Part shown: positions 9,128 to 18,200 of the stretch, one piece after another
Numbering within the stretch: position 1 is the first letter of the stretch
How the letters are laid out: each line of letters starts with the position of its first letter
DNA from: Roseococcus suduntuyensis
GTDB lineage: Bacteria; Pseudomonadota; Alphaproteobacteria; Acetobacterales; Acetobacteraceae
Length of the DNA stretch: 64,000 nt
Direction: 5' to 3'
Assembly (NCBI RefSeq): GCF_014196305.1
Contig: NZ_JACIDJ010000007.1
Span: 63,829-127,828 of the forward strand
The notes under the pieces: model-generated
Seen by the model: only the letters and a program-made list of their open reading frames with translations
The model's database searches: none
What the model was told of the DNA's origin: nothing
Position numbers and translations under genes: made by a program

Positions 9128-10260
9128 ACCACCGTCCAGGTGCCGCCCGCCCGCGCCGAGGCGATGGCGGCGGCCACGAAGCGCATGCCGCGCAGCCCAT
9201 CCTCAACGGTGGGCGTGGCGGCGCTGAGCGGGTCGGGCGCGCGGCCCTCGCGCCGCGCCGTGATCTGCTCGGCCGCGTCGCGGTAGATTTGCGCGAAGGC
9301 CTCCAGATAACCCTCCGGATGCCCAGCCGGGATGCGCGTGGCGTGGGCGGCGGCGGGGTGCAGCGCGCCGACCGCACGGGCCAGCACGCGCGGCGCCTCG
9401 CCCAGCGGGGTGTGGAGCAGCTGGTTGGGGTGTTCCTGGCTCCAGGCCAGGCCGCCCTTCTCGCCATAGACGCGCAGGCGCAGCGCGTTCTCATTGCCCG
9501 GCGCCACCTGCGAGGACCACAGCATCCCGCGCGCGCCGCCAGCGAAGCGCAGCAGCAGATGCGCGTTGTCATCCACGCGGCGGCCTTCGACGAAGCTCTG
9601 CACATCGGCCAGCACGCTCTCGACGCCGAGGCCCGTGACGAATTCCGCGAGGTGATGCGCGTGGGTGCCGAGATCGCCCAGCGAACCACCCAGCCCCGCG
9701 CGCGCCGGGTCGGTGCGCCATTCGGATTGCTTCTGGCCGGTCTCCTCCAACCGGGTGGAGAGCCAGTCCTGCGGGTATTCCACCTGCACCACGCGGATGG
9801 CGCCAAGCTCGCCCGCGCGCACCATCGCGCGCGCCTGCCGCACCATGGGGTGGCCGCTGTAGTTGTGGGTGAGGATGAAGACGCGCCCGGTGCGCGCCAC
9901 GGTGGCGGCAAGGTCCTCCCCCTGCTCCACCGTCAGCGCCAGCGGCTTGTCGCAGATCACGTCGAAGCCCGCTTCCAGCGCGGCCTTCGCGGGGGCGTGG
10001 TGCATGTGGTTGGGGGTGACGATGGCGATGACCTCCGCGCCATCCTCCCGCGCGCGCTCCCCCGCCAGCATCGCCGCGAAATTCGGATAGCCACGGATGC
10101 CGAGGTCGGCCGCGCTGTCCATGGCGCGTTGCGGGTCGGAGGCCAGCGCGCCCGCCACCAGCTCGAAGCAGCCATCGAGGCGTGCCGCCATGCGATGCAC
10201 GCCGCCGATGAAGGCGCCGCGCCCGCCCCCCACCATGGCGAGCCTGAGGCGCCGCGTCAT
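9124..10260 (-). CDS. Gfo/Idh/MocA-family NAD(P)-dependent oxidoreductase
   Basis: 378 residues. The N-terminal Rossmann domain has VGGGRGAFIGGVHR, VTPNHMHHAPAKAAL and the CDKPLAL motif typical of the family, with the catalytic-type Lys in CDKP. The C-terminal alpha/beta domain contains GDLGTHAHHLAEFV. The family oxidises hydroxyls of sugars, inositols and related polyols; the specific substrate cannot be read. ATGA overlaps on both sides place it in the sugar operon between the TIM-barrel isomerase and xylB. Confidence 0.9.
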   Translation of the reverse strand: MTRRLRLAMVGGGRGAFIGGVHRMAARLDGCFELVAGALASDPQRAMDSAADLGIRGYPNFAAMLAGERAREDGAEVIAIVTPNHMHHAPAKAALEAGFDVICDKPLALTVEQGEDLAATVARTGRVFILTHNYSGHPMVRQARAMVRAGELGAIRVVQVEYPQDWLSTRLEETGQKQSEWRTDPARAGLGGSLGDLGTHAHHLAEFVTGLGVESVLADVQSFVEGRRVDDNAHLLLRFAGGARGMLWSSQVAPGNENALRLRVYGEKGGLAWSQEHPNQLLHTPLGEAPRVLARAVGALHPAAAHATRIPAGHPEGYLEAFAQIYRDAAEQITARREGRAPDPLSAATPTVEDGLRGMRFVAAAIASARAGGTWTVV

Positions 10261-11318
10261 GGGGCGAGGCCCAGCATGCGGCGGTTCGCCGCCTCATCGG
10301 CGCCGGATGAGGCGAAGTCGTCGAAGGCCTTGTCGGTGACGCGGATGATGTGATCCGCGATGAAGCGTGCCCCCTCGCGCGCGCCATCCTCCGGGTGCTT
10401 CAGGCAGCATTCCCATTCCAGCACCGCCCAGCCCTCGAAGCCGAAGGCGGCGAGCTTGGAGAAGACCGCCTTGAAATCCACCTGCCCATCGCCCAGCGAG
10501 CGGAAGCGGCCCGCGCGGTCCACCCAGGGCTGGAAGCCACCATAGACGCCGACGCGGCCGGTGGGGCGGAACTCCGCGTCCTTCACATGGAACATGCGGA
10601 TGCGCTCGCGGTAGATGTCCAGGAAGGCCACATGGTCCAGCGCCTGCAGCACGAAATGGCTGGGATCGTAGAGGATGTTCGCGCGGGGGTGGTTGCCGAC
10701 CGCGTCGAGGAACATCTCGAAACTCGCCCCATCGTGCAGATCCTCGCCGGGATGGATTTCGTAGCAGACATCCACGCCCGCCTCGTCGAAGGCATCCAGC
10801 AGCGGGCGCCAGCGCCGCGCGAGTTCCCCGAAGGCCGTCTCCACCAGGCCCTGCGGGCGCTGCGGCCAGGGATAGACGAAGGGCCAGGCCAGCGCGCCCG
10901 AGAAGGTGGCATGCGCGTTGAGGCCCAGGTTGCGCGAGGCCTTCGCCGCGAGGCGCATCTGCTGCGTGGCCCATTCCTGCCGTGCCGCCGGGTTGCCGCG
11001 CACCTCGGGTGCGGCGAAGCCGTCGAAGGCCGCGTCATAGGCCGGATGAACCGCGACGAGCTGGCCTTGCAGATGGGTCGATAGTTCCGTCAGCGCCAGG
11101 CCGTGCTTCGCCAGCGTGGCCTGCACATCCTCGCAATAGGCGCGGCTTTCGGCGGCGCGCGCGAGGTCGAACAGCCGCCCATCCCAGGAGGGGATCTGCA
11201 CGCCCTTGAAGCCGAGCGAAGCCGCCCAGGCGGCGATGCCATCCAGCGTGTTGAAGGGCGCATCATCCCCCGCGAACTGCGCGAGGAAGATGGCGGGGCC
11301 CTTGATGGTGCGCATCAC
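10257..11318 (-). CDS. Sugar phosphate isomerase/epimerase-type TIM barrel
   Basis: 353 residues of the xylose-isomerase-like TIM-barrel (AP endonuclease 2) superfamily. Metal-ligand-type segments are visible: CYEIHPGEDLHDG (Glu), ILYDPSHFVLQ (Asp/His), MFHVKDAEF (His/Asp) and VLEWECC (Glu). Proteins of this kind act with Gfo/Idh/MocA dehydrogenases on sugars and inositols, and the next gene is such a dehydrogenase (ATGA overlap). It overlaps the SRPBCC gene upstream by 4 bp. The exact reaction is unknown. Confidence 0.85.
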   Translation of the reverse strand: MMRTIKGPAIFLAQFAGDDAPFNTLDGIAAWAASLGFKGVQIPSWDGRLFDLARAAESRAYCEDVQATLAKHGLALTELSTHLQGQLVAVHPAYDAAFDGFAAPEVRGNPAARQEWATQQMRLAAKASRNLGLNAHATFSGALAWPFVYPWPQRPQGLVETAFGELARRWRPLLDAFDEAGVDVCYEIHPGEDLHDGASFEMFLDAVGNHPRANILYDPSHFVLQALDHVAFLDIYRERIRMFHVKDAEFRPTGRVGVYGGFQPWVDRAGRFRSLGDGQVDFKAVFSKLAAFGFEGWAVLEWECCLKHPEDGAREGARFIADHIIRVTDKAFDDFASSGADEAANRRMLGLAP

Positions 11319-12229
11319 ACGCCCTCCGTCAGCTTGCGGCCCACGCTGTAGTAGGCCTTGAGATAGACGTCGTTCATGGTGTTCGGGATCAGCGCCAGGT
11401 CGTCCTGCGGGCTCGCCAGCCAGTCGCCGAACCAGGTGGCGAAGCAGTGGTTCCCGTCCGTCACCTGCCAGAGGCGCGGGCCGCTGATGTAGTGCATCCA
11501 GGGCAGCGGCGACTTGGTGATGCAGTAGGAATAGCTCATCTCCGCATCGTCCAGGTGCAGCAGCTTCTCGTGCAGGTGGCCGTCGCCGAACAGGAAGTCC
11601 CGCGTGGCGGAGACCTTGTCGCTGCGCGCGCCGTCCAGCATGTGCATCTTCGTGATGGCGTCATGCCAGCCGCCCATGCCGGCGAAGTCGCGGATCACGC
11701 CCCAGACGGCCGCGGCGGGTGCCGCGATGACCGTGCTGCACCACACCTTGTTGGGCGGGAAGCCGGCCCAGAGCGGGGCCTCCACCGGCGCGCGGCCGGG
11801 CAGCGCGCGCTTCAGCGCGTCCCACCCGCCCTGGAAGACGCCGTTGGAGATGATGTCCACATACTTCCCCGCATCCTCCGGCGCCTCGTCGAAGATGGCT
11901 TCCCATTCGGCGAAGGTGCGGTTCGTGTCGGTCACCGGCATCAGCCGAACGCGCGCGCGGTAGTTGGTGACGGGAAAGGCCGGCGTCTCGAAGTTGTAGG
12001 AGAAGCTGGTGGTGCGGTCGCACAGGTGCAGCAGCCGCTCGCGCACCATGGTGCCGTCCTGCAGGAAGAAGCGACGGATGCAGCCGACGACGTCGGAATC
12101 GAGGCCGTCCTCGATCTCGGAGCGCGCGATGCCCGGGTGCCAGGAGGGCAGCCCGTTGAAGTCGCGAATGGTGGCCCAGACGGTGGCGATGTTCGCGTCG
12201 AGGATGGTGGAGGCGTAGGCGCGGGCCAT
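11315..12229 (-). CDS. Tandem SRPBCC (START-like) domain protein
   Basis: 304 residues starting at ATG 12229, preceded by GAGGGGA. Two SRPBCC ligand-binding folds are recognisable, each beginning with an ASTILDANIATVWATIRDF-like segment: one at about 3-140, one at about 165-300 (STVIAAPAAAVWGVIRDFAG). The polyketide cyclase/START superfamily binds hydrophobic ligands or catalyses cyclisation or hydration; no catalytic residues are assigned. A longer reading frame to 12466 is not used because it runs through the neighbouring gene. Its presence in a sugar operon is unusual. Confidence 0.8.
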   Translation of the reverse strand: MARAYASTILDANIATVWATIRDFNGLPSWHPGIARSEIEDGLDSDVVGCIRRFFLQDGTMVRERLLHLCDRTTSFSYNFETPAFPVTNYRARVRLMPVTDTNRTFAEWEAIFDEAPEDAGKYVDIISNGVFQGGWDALKRALPGRAPVEAPLWAGFPPNKVWCSTVIAAPAAAVWGVIRDFAGMGGWHDAITKMHMLDGARSDKVSATRDFLFGDGHLHEKLLHLDDAEMSYSYCITKSPLPWMHYISGPRLWQVTDGNHCFATWFGDWLASPQDDLALIPNTMNDVYLKAYYSVGRKLTEGV

Positions 12230-12240
12230 GCGTGTTCCCC

Positions 12241-13071
12241 TCAGAAGCTGATCTGCTTGAAGGCGCGCGTCTGCGCCGTCAGGGCGGTCTCGGTCGGCAG
12301 GCGCTCCATGGAGGAGGCGCCGTAGAAGCCGTTGATGCCGGGCGTGTTCCGCAGCACCCAGGTGGCGTCCTCGGGCGAGGAGATGGGCCCGCCATGGCAC
12401 AGCACGATGATGTCCGGCCGCACGCGCCGCGCGGCCTCGGCCCATTCCGCGATCAGCGCCGGGCAATCCGTGAGCTTCAGCGCGGTCTGCGCGCCGATGG
12501 CGCCGCCCGTGGTGAGGCCCAGATGCGGCACCAGGATGTCCGCACCGGCGCGCGCCATCTCGGCCGCTTCGTCCGCGTTGAAGACATAGGGGGTGGTCAG
12601 CATGTCCTTCGCGTTCGCCATGCGGATCATGTCGATCTCATGCCCGAAGCCCATGCCGGTTTCTTCGAGGTTGGCGCGGAACACGCCGTCAATGAGGCCC
12701 ACGGTCGGGAAGTTCTGGACGCCGGCGAAGCCAAGCGCCTTCAGCTCGTCCAGCAGGTGGTCCATCAGCGCGAAGGGGTCCGTGCCGTTCACGCCCGCGA
12801 TCACGGGCGTGTGCTTGACCACGGGCAGCACCTCGCGCGCCATCTCCTTCACGATCTCGTTGGCGTTGCCATAGGCCAGCAGGCCGGCCAACGAACCGCG
12901 CCCCGCCATGCGGTAGCGGCCGGAATTGTAGATGACGATGAGGTCTATCCCGCCCGCCTCCTCGCACTTGGCGGAAAGCCCGGTGCCGGCGCCGCCGCCG
13001 ATGATGGGCTCGCGCCGCGCCACCATGTCGTGGAACTTGCGCAGCAACTCGCCACGCGTGGGGCGTTTCAT
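12241..13071 (-). CDS. PEP-hydrolase-family TIM-barrel protein
   Basis: 276 residues of the 'phosphoenolpyruvate hydrolase' family (PF09370, once called TIM-barrel signal transduction protein). Visible blocks: [44 protein letters not shown] and HLGLTTGG. It follows a Tm-1-like gene with a 1-bp overlap, a pair found together in many bacteria and some fungi. The enzymatic role is poorly established despite the name. Two further members of the same fold lie at 19178 and 19837, one as a stand-alone short protein and one as a regulator's sensor domain. Confidence 0.87.
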   Translation of the reverse strand: MKRPTRGELLRKFHDMVARREPIIGGGAGTGLSAKCEEAGGIDLIVIYNSGRYRMAGRGSLAGLLAYGNANEIVKEMAREVLPVVKHTPVIAGVNGTDPFALMDHLLDELKALGFAGVQNFPTVGLIDGVFRANLEETGMGFGHEIDMIRMANAKDMLTTPYVFNADEAAEMARAGADILVPHLGLTTGGAIGAQTALKLTDCPALIAEWAEAARRVRPDIIVLCHGGPISSPEDATWVLRNTPGINGFYGASSMERLPTETALTAQTRAFKQISF

Positions 13072-14270
13072 CAGGCGATCTCCCGGAAGGCGGCCAGCGC
13101 GGCATCGGCGAAGGCGCGGTCATTGATGGCGGCCGGCACTTCGACCAGGCGCCGGTTGGGGGCGGGAACGAAGCCCGCGCGGATGGTCTCGAACAGCGCG
13201 GCATCGGCGGCCGGGTCGTGGAAGGGCATGCCCGGCACATCAATGGCCGAGACGCCGCCCAGCGGCAGCAGGAAGCGCACCGGGCCTTCCATCCGGTTCA
13301 GCCGCGCCACGAGGAATTCCCCGATGGCGCGGTTCTCCTCCGGCGTCGTCCGCATCAGCGTCACCTGCGGGTTGTGGACGTAGAGGTTGCGGGACTGGAA
13401 GCGCGCCGGCACCGTCTCCTTCGCGCCGAAATTCACCATGTCCACGGCACCGACGCTGCCCACATAGGGGAGGCGCGTGCGGATGACGGCACCGAGCCGA
13501 TCCTCCGTGCAGGGGAAGACGCCACCCACCAGGAAGTCCGGCACCTCCGTCGTCGTGATGTCGAGCAGGGCCGCGACCAGGCCGGAATCCGCCAGCTTCT
13601 CCATGCTCTGCCCGCCCGCGCCGGTGGCGTGAAAGACGTAGCATTCATGGGTGGCCTCCAGCGCCTCGCGCAGCATGGTCACGCAGGCGGTGGTGACGCC
13701 GAACATGGAAAGCCCAAGCCCCGGCTTCTCGGCCGCCCCCGCCGCGGGCGGCGCGTGCAGCGCCATGCCGGCCGCCGCATGCGCCGCATTGGCGATGACG
13801 CGGCGCGAGATGCCGTTGATCCCCGCCACATCCACCACCGAATACATCATGGCGAGGTCGGACGGCCCCACATAGGGCGCGACATTGCCCGAGGCCACGG
13901 TGCTCACCATCAGCTTGGGCGTGCCGATGGGCAGCGCGCGCATGGCCTGGGTGACGAGGGCGGTGTTGCCCGAACCACCCATGCCCAGCACCGCGCCGAT
14001 GTCGTCCTGCGCGGTGAGCCAGCGTGTCAGCGCCTGCGCCATGGCGGCCACCGCGGCGCCGCGGTCCTCGCCGCCCAGCACCACGCCGGCACCTTCCGGG
14101 TGGTGCGCCGCGATCTCGGCCGCGGTCACATCGGCGCCCTGCCCCGCACCGCGTGTGCCGACATCCACCAGCACCGGCACCGCACCCGCGCGCTTGAGGC
14201 AATCGGCCGCGAAGCGCAGCTCCTCGCCCTTCGTGTCCATCGTGCCGATGACGTAGACCTTCGCCATCAT
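13071..14270 (-). CDS. Tm-1-like ATP-binding protein (UPF0261)
   Basis: 399 residues from ATG 14270, which has GAGGGGG just upstream. The family name comes from the tomato virus-resistance protein Tm-1. The N-terminal part holds [11 protein letters not shown] and [12 protein letters not shown], the middle [15 protein letters not shown], and the C-terminal half begins near [14 protein letters not shown]. Tm-1 proteins consist of an ATP-binding half and a PEP-hydrolase-like TIM barrel; in bacteria these are often separate adjacent genes, as here. The metabolic role is unknown. The position between liv transporter genes and sugar enzymes suggests a catabolic step. Confidence 0.87.
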   Translation of the reverse strand: MMAKVYVIGTMDTKGEELRFAADCLKRAGAVPVLVDVGTRGAGQGADVTAAEIAAHHPEGAGVVLGGEDRGAAVAAMAQALTRWLTAQDDIGAVLGMGGSGNTALVTQAMRALPIGTPKLMVSTVASGNVAPYVGPSDLAMMYSVVDVAGINGISRRVIANAAHAAAGMALHAPPAAGAAEKPGLGLSMFGVTTACVTMLREALEATHECYVFHATGAGGQSMEKLADSGLVAALLDITTTEVPDFLVGGVFPCTEDRLGAVIRTRLPYVGSVGAVDMVNFGAKETVPARFQSRNLYVHNPQVTLMRTTPEENRAIGEFLVARLNRMEGPVRFLLPLGGVSAIDVPGMPFHDPAADAALFETIRAGFVPAPNRRLVEVPAAINDRAFADAALAAFREIA

Positions 14271-14280
14271 TCCATCCCCC

Positions 14281-14985
14281 TCAATGATGCCCGCCCACCG
14301 CGACGCCGAGGTAGCGGCGCTGCGTTTCGGTGTCCTCGGCCAGGGCGCGCGCCGGCATGGTGGCGGCGATGCGCCCCGTGACCATGATGGCCACATGCGC
14401 CGCGACCTCGGTCGCGACGCGCAGGTTCTGCTCCACCAGCAGCAGGCGCATGCCGTCCTTGGGCAGGTCGCGCAGCACGCCGATCAGGTGGTCCACGATG
14501 ACGGGGGCCAGGCCCTCGCTCGGCTCGTCCATCACGATGACCTTGGGGTTCATCAGCAGCGCGCGTGAGATGGCGAGCATCTGCTGCTCGCCGCCGGACA
14601 GCTCCGTGCCGCCGTTGTTGCGGCGTTCGGCTAGGCGCGGGAAGGTTTCGTAGATGCGCGGGATGGTCCAGCGGCCGCCGCGCTGGGCCACCAGCCGCAG
14701 ATGCTCATGCACCGAGAGCGAGGGAAAGGTGCGCCGCCCCTGCGGCACCAGCGCCACCCCGCGCCGCGCGATGCGATAGGGTGCCAGGCCCGACAGCCGC
14801 GCGCCATCCAGCGTGATCTCGCCCTCGCTCGCCGCCACCAGCCCCGATATGGCGCCGCACAACGTCGTCTTGCCCATGCCGTTGCGGCCGAGGATGGCCA
14901 GCGGCGCCTCCCCCAACTCCAGCGAGACGCCCTGCAGGATATGCGCCTGGCCGAAGCGGACATGCAGGTCGCGCACGGTCAGCAT
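14281..14985 (-). CDS. livF: Branched-chain-type ABC transporter ATPase LivF
   Basis: 234 residues. Walker A GRNGMGKT (about 34-41), Q-loop VPQGRR, signature LSGGEQQ and Walker [14 protein letters not shown] are all present. It is the LivF-type ATPase of the HAAT family, pairing with LivG. It overlaps livG by one base. Substrates of this family are branched-chain amino acids, amides, urea and also aromatic or small organic acids; the sugar genes downstream make a non-amino-acid substrate possible. Confidence 0.93.
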   Translation of the reverse strand: MLTVRDLHVRFGQAHILQGVSLELGEAPLAILGRNGMGKTTLCGAISGLVAASEGEITLDGARLSGLAPYRIARRGVALVPQGRRTFPSLSVHEHLRLVAQRGGRWTIPRIYETFPRLAERRNNGGTELSGGEQQMLAISRALLMNPKVIVMDEPSEGLAPVIVDHLIGVLRDLPKDGMRLLLVEQNLRVATEVAAHVAIMVTGRIAATMPARALAEDTETQRRYLGVAVGGHH

Positions 14986-15755
14986 CAGTGCCCGCCCCCG
15001 AGGTAGATGGCCTGCACCACCGGGTCGTCCTCGATGCGGTCGGGCGTGGCTTCCACCACCACCTCGCCATCCTTCATGACGGTGACGATGTCGGCGGCGG
15101 GCAGCGCGATGTCCATGTCGTGCTCGATCAGGATCAGCGTGAGCGTGCGCGGCAATTCGCGCAGCAGGCGCAGCAGTTCCGGCCGGTCGCCGGGAGAGAG
15201 GCCGGCGGCCGGTTCGTCCAGCATCAGCACGCGCGGATCGCCCGCCAGCGCCATGCCGACCTCCAGCTGCCGCCGCTGCCCGTGCGAGAGGTTGACCACC
15301 TCCACACCCAGCAGATGCGACAGGCGCATCCGGTCCGCCAGCGCGCGCGCCTGCGCGAGGCTTGGGTCGTCGCGGCCGGGCCGCAGGAAGGAGAAGCGGC
15401 GGGGCCTGAGCCCGCGCACTGCCACGAAGAGGTTGTCCAGCACCGACAGCCCGTTGAACAGCAGCGAGGTCTGGTAGGTGCGGCCGATGCCCAGCCGCGT
15501 GCGCTGGTGCGGCTTGAGGCGCGTGATGTCCGCGCCGAACAATTCGATGCGGCCCGCGGTGGGCGGGAAGTCGCCGCAGATGGTGTTGAACAGCGTCGTC
15601 TTGCCCGCCCCATTGGGGCCGAGCACGGCTCGCCGCTCCCCGGGCATGACGTCGAAGCTGACGTCACGCACGGCCTGCAAGGCGCCGAAGCGGCGGCTGA
15701 CGCCGGTCAATCGAATTGCGGGCTGCACTCGGTTCTTTCCAGGAAGGACGAACAT
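14985..15755 (-). CDS. livG: Branched-chain-type ABC transporter ATPase LivG
   Basis: 256 residues. Walker A GPNGAGKT, signature LSHGQRRQLEVG and Walker B VLMLDEPAAGLSP are visible, plus the LivG-type insertion before the signature. The first ten residues may be an annotation extension; an internal GTG (VQPAIRL) is an alternative start. The distance of about 136 bp from the solute-binding gene upstream contains hairpins, so expression of livGF may be reduced relative to the SBP. Confidence 0.92.
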   Translation of the reverse strand: MFVLPGKNRVQPAIRLTGVSRRFGALQAVRDVSFDVMPGERRAVLGPNGAGKTTLFNTICGDFPPTAGRIELFGADITRLKPHQRTRLGIGRTYQTSLLFNGLSVLDNLFVAVRGLRPRRFSFLRPGRDDPSLAQARALADRMRLSHLLGVEVVNLSHGQRRQLEVGMALAGDPRVLMLDEPAAGLSPGDRPELLRLLRELPRTLTLILIEHDMDIALPAADIVTVMKDGEVVVEATPDRIEDDPVVQAIYLGGGH

Positions 15756-15796
15756 TCAAGAGACGGACGCCCGCGCCACGCGTGGCCCCCCGGTGC

Positions 15797-15821
15797 CCTC
15801 CCGAGGCTTCGCCTCGGGAGG
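15797..15821. terminator. Perfect hairpin between SBP gene and livG
   Basis: CCTCCCGAGGC (15797-15807) and GCCTCGGGAGG (15811-15821) form an 11-bp perfect stem with a TTC loop. No T-tract follows in either direction, so it is better read as an mRNA-stabilising or attenuating hairpin within the operon. Confidence 0.5.
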
Positions 15822-15843
15822 CGGTGCCTGCCCTACAGGACGG

Positions 15844-15889
15844 GCACCAAACCGGGGCCCCCGCGACCGCGCGAAGCGGCGTCGTGGGG
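15844..15889. repeat. Palindrome family B copy 1
   Basis: The 14-mer GCACCAAACCGGGG is followed by a hairpin that starts CCCCGCGA and closes TCGTGGGG. The same 14-mer and hairpin style recur at 34769. The unit ends 2 bp before the stop codon of the SBP gene. Confidence 0.6.
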
Positions 15890-15891
15890 AA

Positions 15892-17169
15892 CTACGAAGC
15901 AGCCGGCACGCAGCCCGGGTTGTCCCGCGACGGCGCGCCGAGGGCGAGGAACTGCTGCTCCGGCGTGTTCAGCGTCTGGTTCACCGCGTCGGCGCGCGCG
16001 AAGGCCACCACCTGCGCCCGTCCGTCACGCTCCTCGATGCGGTTGAGGAAGATGTCCGAGATGGCCTGGCGGTTGTGGTCCAGCCGCACCGCCGCCCCGG
16101 TGGGCGCCGTGATGCGCGCGGCCGCGAGCGCACGCTGGAAGGCCTGCTGGTTGTTGCCCAGGTCGCCATCCACCTCGCGCAGCGCGTGCAGGATGCCGTA
16201 GAGGTTGGTGGTGTAGTTCACGCCATGGATGGAGGGCGACTGGAACCCGCCCTCGTTCAGCCAGCGGCGGCGGTAGCGCTCCACGAACTCGCGCCAGGTG
16301 GGGTCATCAATGACGTCGGCGATGGGCCCGCCCGAAATCATCCCCACCATCACGCGCCGGTGCGGCCCGCGCGCCGAGAGCATCGTCTGGTCCGCCATGA
16401 TGGAGCCCGCGATCAGCGGCTTGTTCCCGCCCGACTGCGCGTATTGCGTCATGAAGGCGAGCCCGTCCGTGCCGCCATGCACCACCACCACCGCACCCGC
16501 CGAGGAGCGGTTGATCTGCGCGATCTGCGCCGAGAAATCCGTCGTGCCGAGCGGCGCCCAGTAGTGCTGCACCCGCCCGCCGGCGCGGCAATACTCGATG
16601 TTGAAGCCGAAGACCTGCGCGTAGGGGAAGGCGTAGTCACCCGCCGCCACCGCGACCTCGCGGATGTTCATCTGGCGGAAGACGTGGTTGCCCAGCCCCG
16701 CCATCCATTGCGTGCCATCGGTCGAAAAGCGGAAGAAGTTGGGCGAGGGGTTGCGTAGTGTCGTGTCCGCCGCACCGGAGGAGCCGTTGACGATGGTCTT
16801 GCCCGTCAGCGTGCGGGAATAGTCGCGCAGCGCGATGCCCTCGGCGCCCGAGAGCGGCCCCAGGATGATATCCACATTGTCCTGCTCGATCAGCTTGCGC
16901 GCGCGGGCGAGCGCCACGTCGGCCTGGGCATTGGAGCTTTCGCGGATGAACTCGATGCGCCGCCCGCCGATGGTGGAGTTGATGCGCTCCAGCTCCATCT
17001 GCACACAGCGATAGGCGTCCTGCCCGCCGGTGGCGAAGGGGCCCTCCAGCGTGGTCAGCCCGCCGAGCCGAATGGGCGCGCGCTGCGCGATGGCGGGCGA
17101 GGCGAGGGCCGCGCCCGCAAGCCCCGCGCTGCCGAGAAGCGTCGCGCGGCGGGTGGTGGTGATGGACAT
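15892..17169 (-). CDS. Branched-chain-type ABC transporter substrate-binding protein
   Basis: 425 residues from ATG 17169, which has AGGAGG 8 bp upstream; a longer frame to 17211 is rejected. An N-terminal export signal of Tat-like form (TTRRATLLGSAGLAGAALAS) ends at AIA. The mature part is a Peripla_BP_6 fold: IRLGGLTTLEGPFA, GPLSGAEGIALRDYS and a C-terminal EFVERYRRRW. It delivers substrate to LivHM in the periplasm. In this operon the SBP sits between livM and livG. The ligand is unknown. Confidence 0.9.
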   Translation of the reverse strand: MSITTTRRATLLGSAGLAGAALASPAIAQRAPIRLGGLTTLEGPFATGGQDAYRCVQMELERINSTIGGRRIEFIRESSNAQADVALARARKLIEQDNVDIILGPLSGAEGIALRDYSRTLTGKTIVNGSSGAADTTLRNPSPNFFRFSTDGTQWMAGLGNHVFRQMNIREVAVAAGDYAFPYAQVFGFNIEYCRAGGRVQHYWAPLGTTDFSAQIAQINRSSAGAVVVVHGGTDGLAFMTQYAQSGGNKPLIAGSIMADQTMLSARGPHRRVMVGMISGGPIADVIDDPTWREFVERYRRRWLNEGGFQSPSIHGVNYTTNLYGILHALREVDGDLGNNQQAFQRALAAARITAPTGAAVRLDHNRQAISDIFLNRIEERDGRAQVVAFARADAVNQTLNTPEQQFLALGAPSRDNPGCVPAAS

Positions 17170-17207
17170 GGTGTTTCCTCCTTGCGTGTTGTTGTTGTGG
17201 TGGAAAT

Positions 17208-18200
17208 TCACTTGTCGGCCGCGCGGCGCCCGAGCAGGCGGCGCAGCCGCGCCCCTACCCCCAGCACCCCATCGGGCGAGGCCAGCACGATGACCAGGAA
17301 CACAAGGCCGATCAGCGTGTTGAAGCGGTCGCGGTCGTAGATGGTGGCCGCGAAGGTGTCGAAGACGGTGAAGATGAGGGAGCCCAGGAAGGCGCCCACC
17401 GGATGCCCCAGCCCGCCGATGACGGCCATGATCAGCACGTTCACCGTGGCCCCCAGGCCGATCGTCCCGGGCGATATGCCGATGTTGTAGATGGTGGCCA
17501 GCACACCGCCGCAGCCCGCGATGAAGCCCGCCACGCCGAAGGCCGCGATGCGATGCAGCGCCACGTTGTAGCCCAGCGCCGAGACCCGCCGTGGATTGTC
17601 GCGGATGCCCTGCAGCACCAGCCCGAAGGGCGAGCGCACGAGATACATCACGCCTGCGAAGAGCAGCACGGCCGTGCCCAGCGTGACGTGGTAGAAGACC
17701 CAGGGGTTGCGGAAATCGAGACCCAGCAGGCTCGGCCCCACCACGTTGCGGATGCCCTCATAGCCGTTGAACCAGGTGATGTTCGTCTCGACGAAGCGGA
17801 ACACGCCCATGGAGACCGCCAGCGTGATCATCAGCAGGTAGATGTCGCGCGTGCGCACCGCGATGGCGCCCACCAGCAGCCCCATCAGCGTCGCCGCCAG
17901 CACGCCCAGCGGAATGGCCAGCGCATAGCCCGCGCCGCCCACGATGCGCGGCACGGCACCTTCCACGAAGATGGCCAGCGCATATCCGGCCACCCCCGCG
18001 ATCATCATCTGCGCGAGCGAGACGAAGCCGCCATAGGTGGCCAGGAAGGTCAGCGACATGGCGATGATGCCGAAGACCAGCGCCCGGCCCAGGATGTTGC
18101 CCGTCCAGAACCCCGCCTGGTTGGCCGGCAGCACGGCGTGCAGCAGCCAGGGCAGCGCCAGCAGCAGCAGTGCCGCAGCGATGGCGAGCCCCCTACGCAC
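17208..18200 (-). CDS. livM: Branched-chain-type ABC permease LivM
   Basis: 330 residues with about nine to ten hydrophobic segments and the LivM hallmark around GGFVSLAQMMIAGVAGYALAI (about 60-80). The EAA-like loop is near LGYNVALHRIAAFGVAGFIAG. It overlaps livH by 8 bp. A basic tail (RLRRLLGRRAADK) ends the protein. Together with LivH it forms the inner-membrane channel. Confidence 0.93.
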   Translation of the reverse strand: MRRGLAIAAALLLLALPWLLHAVLPANQAGFWTGNILGRALVFGIIAMSLTFLATYGGFVSLAQMMIAGVAGYALAIFVEGAVPRIVGGAGYALAIPLGVLAATLMGLLVGAIAVRTRDIYLLMITLAVSMGVFRFVETNITWFNGYEGIRNVVGPSLLGLDFRNPWVFYHVTLGTAVLLFAGVMYLVRSPFGLVLQGIRDNPRRVSALGYNVALHRIAAFGVAGFIAGCGGVLATIYNIGISPGTIGLGATVNVLIMAVIGGLGHPVGAFLGSLIFTVFDTFAATIYDRDRFNTLIGLVFLVIVLASPDGVLGVGARLRRLLGRRAADK